Origin: Luteolibacter yonseiensis
GTDB lineage: Bacteria; Verrucomicrobiota; Verrucomicrobiia; Verrucomicrobiales; Akkermansiaceae
DNA length: 64,000 bases
Assembly (NCBI RefSeq): GCF_016595465.1
Contig: NZ_JAENIK010000012.1
Span: 310,001-374,000, forward strand
Direction of reading: 5' to 3'
Shown: piece by piece, positions 61,797 to 64,000 of the stretch
How the letters are laid out: every line of letters begins with the position of its first letter
How positions within the stretch are numbered: position 1 is the stretch's first letter
The notes under the pieces: generated by a model
The model's input: the letters and a program-made list of their open reading frames with translations, nothing else
What the model was told of the DNA's origin: nothing
Database searches by the model: none
Translations under genes and position numbers: made by a program

Positions 61797-63776
61797 TCAC
61801 GGTTTCTTGGGGGCTGCCAACAGACGCAATGAGTTCAAGATGACCAACAGGGTTGCGCCTGTGTCGGCGAGAATGGCGAGCCAAAGTCCGGCGATGCCCA
61901 CGAAGGCCAGGGTCAGAACCACGGCCTTGATGGCTAGCGCAAAGATGACGTTGAAGCGGATGATGCCGAGAGTGCGTCGCCCGAGAATCACCGTTTCGGC
62001 CACCCGCGTCAGATCGTCTTTCATCAGCGCGATGTCCGCTGTTTCGATGGCCGTGTCGCTGCCGATGGCTCCCATGGCGAAGCCGACCGTAGCGACCGCG
62101 AGCGCCGGAGCATCATTCACTCCATCGCCGATCATGCCGACATGGGTGTACTGGCTGACCAGCTTGCGGACGTGATCCACTTTTTGGTCCGGCATGAGAT
62201 CGCCGATGGCTTCATCGATACCCGCCTGCTTGGCGATGGCGGACGCGGTGCGTTGGTTGTCCCCGCTGAGCATGATGACCTTTTGAATCCCCGCCTTGTG
62301 GATTTGGCGGAGTGCTTCCACGACTTCCGGGCGGAGGGTATCGGCAATGGCGATGATGCCTAAAATTCTTCCCCTGCATTCCCCATGGGGCAAATGTCCC
62401 AGGACGGCGAGGGACTGGCCCTTGGCCTCGATGGTGGCGAGTATTTTTTCAACCTCGGGGGTGCAGACACCCGCTTCGTGGGCCATTCGATGGTTTCCAA
62501 TGAAGTAAGGATGGCCGTCAACGGTGGCTTGCGCACCTTGCCCGGTGACGGAGACATAGTCTGCCGCAGGAGCGAACTCGATGTTCCGTGAGCGGGCGGT
62601 TTCGACGATCGCGAACGCAAGAGGATGCTCCGAGTGGGTATTGATCGCGGCGGAAGAGCGGAGAACCTCTTCTTCGGAAAGCTCGCCAATGGGTATGATT
62701 TCGACGACCTGTGGCTTCCCTTGCGTGATGGTGCCGGTCTTATCGACGGCGAGTGCTCGGAGTTTCCCGACAGACTCCAGATGCACGCCGCCCTTCACCA
62801 ACACTCCACGGCGGGCCAGAGCGGTGAGACCTGAGACGATGCTCACCGGAGTTGCGATGACGAGAGCGCAGGGGCAGGAAATCACGAGGAGAACGAGCGA
62901 GCGATAGATCCAGAATTGCCACGGCTGCTGGAAGAAAAGAGGCGGAATAAGAGCCACCAGGATCGCGACAACGAAGACGGCAGGAGTGTAAATCGCCGCG
63001 AAGCGATCGACGAAACGTTGCGTCGGAGGTTTGTTTTCCTCGGCCTCACCGACGAGTTGGATGATCCGGGCGAGGGTGGATTCCGCAGCGGGCTTGGTGA
63101 CCCGGACTGTCAGAGAGCCTTCGGCATTCACCGTGCCCGCGTAAACAGGATCGCCGGCTTTCTTTTCCACTGGCAGGGACTCGCCGGTGATAGGGGCTTG
63201 GTTGACACTGGAGTTTCCTGAAACCACCTCTCCATCCAGCGGGATGCGACTGCCGCTGCGGATCAGGATCTCCCGATCCACCGCAACATCTGCAACCGGA
63301 ATTTCCTGTTCGGTGCCATCCGCGTTTTTCACCAACGCGGTGGGAGGCGAGAGTTTGAGCAGGGAATCCACCGCCTTGCGCGCCCGACCGGATGCCCAGG
63401 ATTCCAGCAGTTCCGAAAGCGAAAAAAGGAAGACGACGCTGGCTGCCTCCGCTCCCTCGCCAATGATCCATGCACCTGTCACCGCGACGGCCATGAGGAC
63501 GTTGATGTCCAGTTTGAATTTTTTCAATGCTCCCCACGCAGCGGGAAAGACGAGCAGGCCACCAGCCAGTGTGGCGGCCGCAAAAGCTACGGTGGCGAGC
63601 CACCCGGGAGCGACATGGAGCCAGTTCAAAAGGAGGCCGATGCCTGTCAATACCCCCGATGCCACAACCAGCGCGCCCTGTGGCAAAGGGCTTTCATCGT
63701 GGCTGTGTTCGCAACTGGAGCAACCGGTCTTTTTGACGGGCTCTTGCTTATGATCCTGATGGTCGTGTTCGCTCAT
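61797..63776 (-). CDS. heavy-metal translocating P-type ATPase (Zn/Cd/Pb type)
   Basis: The product is 659 aa. The N-terminus has no HMA domain but carries a His/Cys cluster (EHDHQDHKQEP, GCSSCEHSHDES). The P1B core is complete: the phosphatase loop TGESLP, the metal-site SCPCALVIATP, the phosphorylation site DKTGT, the HP motif SEHPLA and GDGVND. The CPC plus C-terminal helices fit the ZntA/CadA group, which exports Zn, Cd or Pb. It is upstream of the small membrane protein and the CzcCBA set on the same strand. An AT-rich inverted repeat lies in front of the start codon. Confidence 0.93.
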   Translation of the reverse strand: MSEHDHQDHKQEPVKKTGCSSCEHSHDESPLPQGALVVASGVLTGIGLLLNWLHVAPGWLATVAFAAATLAGGLLVFPAAWGALKKFKLDINVLMAVAVTGAWIIGEGAEAASVVFLFSLSELLESWASGRARKAVDSLLKLSPPTALVKNADGTEQEIPVADVAVDREILIRSGSRIPLDGEVVSGNSSVNQAPITGESLPVEKKAGDPVYAGTVNAEGSLTVRVTKPAAESTLARIIQLVGEAEENKPPTQRFVDRFAAIYTPAVFVVAILVALIPPLFFQQPWQFWIYRSLVLLVISCPCALVIATPVSIVSGLTALARRGVLVKGGVHLESVGKLRALAVDKTGTITQGKPQVVEIIPIGELSEEEVLRSSAAINTHSEHPLAFAIVETARSRNIEFAPAADYVSVTGQGAQATVDGHPYFIGNHRMAHEAGVCTPEVEKILATIEAKGQSLAVLGHLPHGECRGRILGIIAIADTLRPEVVEALRQIHKAGIQKVIMLSGDNQRTASAIAKQAGIDEAIGDLMPDQKVDHVRKLVSQYTHVGMIGDGVNDAPALAVATVGFAMGAIGSDTAIETADIALMKDDLTRVAETVILGRRTLGIIRFNVIFALAIKAVVLTLAFVGIAGLWLAILADTGATLLVILNSLRLLAAPKKP

Positions 63777-63814
63777 AAAATTTGGAGGTTTGGTTTCGGC
63801 ACTCTATTCCATTA

Positions 63815-63840
63815 TATATAATCATTCAGCATATTATATA
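63815..63840. promoter_or_regulatory. AT-rich inverted repeat upstream of the P-type ATPase
   Basis: TATATAAT (63815-63822) and ATTATATA (63833-63840) are perfect inverted copies with a 10-bp spacer, 39 bp before the ATPase start codon. It may be a promoter-associated operator of a metal sensor of the ArsR/SmtB or MerR type, but no consensus is matched closely. Confidence 0.4.
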
Positions 63841-63854
63841 TTGTATTAGATGTA

Positions 63855-63886
63855 AACCGGCCCGCCTTGTTCGAGGCGAGCCGGTT
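63855..63886 (-). terminator. hairpin terminator after the right-edge RND gene
   Basis: AACCGGC and GCCGGTT are the outer arms, with CGCCT/AGGCG inside and a TGTTCG loop, just after the stop codon of the partial gene at 63897. The T run that follows on the minus strand is short (GGTTTACAT), so it is a likely but not strong terminator. Confidence 0.6.
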
Positions 63887-63896
63887 CAAACGATTT

Positions 63897-64000
63897 TCAG
63901 TCTTCGACAGGCGCGTTGAAGTCGATTTCGCGATCACGTTCCTCCACGCTCTTGCGATGGAAGATCGCATAAAGCACGGGCAGAACGAACAGCGTTAGAA
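63897..64000 (-). CDS. C-terminus of an RND efflux pump (partial)
   Basis: The last 33 codons of a minus-strand gene that enters from the right edge read LTLFVLPVLYAIFHRK followed by SVEERDREIDFNAPVED and a stop. The TLFVLPVLY end is the last helix of HME-type RND pumps (CzcA/CusA family). It is a second RND pump next to the P-type ATPase and separate from the czcA gene at 55-58 kb. The rest is outside the window. Confidence 0.75.
   Translation of the reverse strand, partial: LTLFVLPVLYAIFHRKSVEERDREIDFNAPVED

Noticed and set aside
1..64000. CRISPR array or cas genes
   Set aside because: No regularly spaced direct repeats and no cas-like motifs were seen on either strand.

Overview
The window looks like a piece of a chromosome from a member of the Verrucomicrobia (Verrucomicrobiaceae-like, for example the Luteolibacter/Haloferula group). 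Reasons: high GC, large secreted proteins with 'DSDGDGLPD'-type linkers, a PEP-CTERM protein beside Wza/Wzc/O-antigen-ligase genes, a bactofilin, and an imuA-imuB-dnaE2 cassette preceded by a perfect TGTTC-N4-GAACA palindrome. This placement is an inference from gene content; no rRNA gene is present.

Layout. 1-10.85 kb (minus): four co-oriented genes for secreted proteins, including an open frame of more than 2,055 codons that runs off the left edge and a fibre-like protein ending in a self-cleaving peptidase-S74 chaperone domain. 11.1-14.5 kb (minus): bactofilin, a ZnuD-like TonB receptor and a small His/Cys-rich membrane protein. 14.5-22.2 kb: LolD-like ATPase, DUF4304 protein, Ste24-type M48 protease, lipoprotein, penicillin-binding protein 2, Obg GTPase, gamma-glutamylcyclotransferase and a small unknown. 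22.3-30.2 kb (plus): exopolysaccharide/PEP-CTERM block (O-antigen ligase, small secreted peptide, PEP-CTERM protein, outer-membrane barrel, Wza-like export protein, Wzc-like kinase) with a candidate sigma-54 promoter. 30.3-36.5 kb: TauE-type permease, Tex, and a lamin-tail/PKD/phytase-esterase protein. 36.6-39.7 kb (plus): queF-queC-queD-folE2 (preQ0/preQ1 synthesis) and aat.

39.9 kb onward looks accessory. The 3' half of a tRNA-Thr(TGT) gene lies next to a tyrosine integrase, as expected of an attachment site. A compact module follows: ParB-like protein, structured intergenic DNA, an unassigned reverse transcriptase with a small upstream ORF, and a divergent HTH regulator. Then come the imuA-imuB-dnaE2 mutasome genes (imuB is frameshifted at a G7 tract), a 2.4-kb graveyard of broken genes (xanthine dehydrogenase, helicase, mntH), and a heavy-metal region (DUF1345, HAMP protein, CzcCBA-type efflux with small metal-binding proteins, a P-type ATPase, and the end of another RND pump at the right edge). 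No intact tRNA-Thr is visible to the right, so the island may extend past the window or have lost its far end.

The most promising undescribed element is the reverse-transcriptase module at about 42.7-44.8 kb. The most concrete anomalies are the imuB frameshift, the tRNA-Thr half-gene and the SOS-box-like palindrome upstream of imuA.
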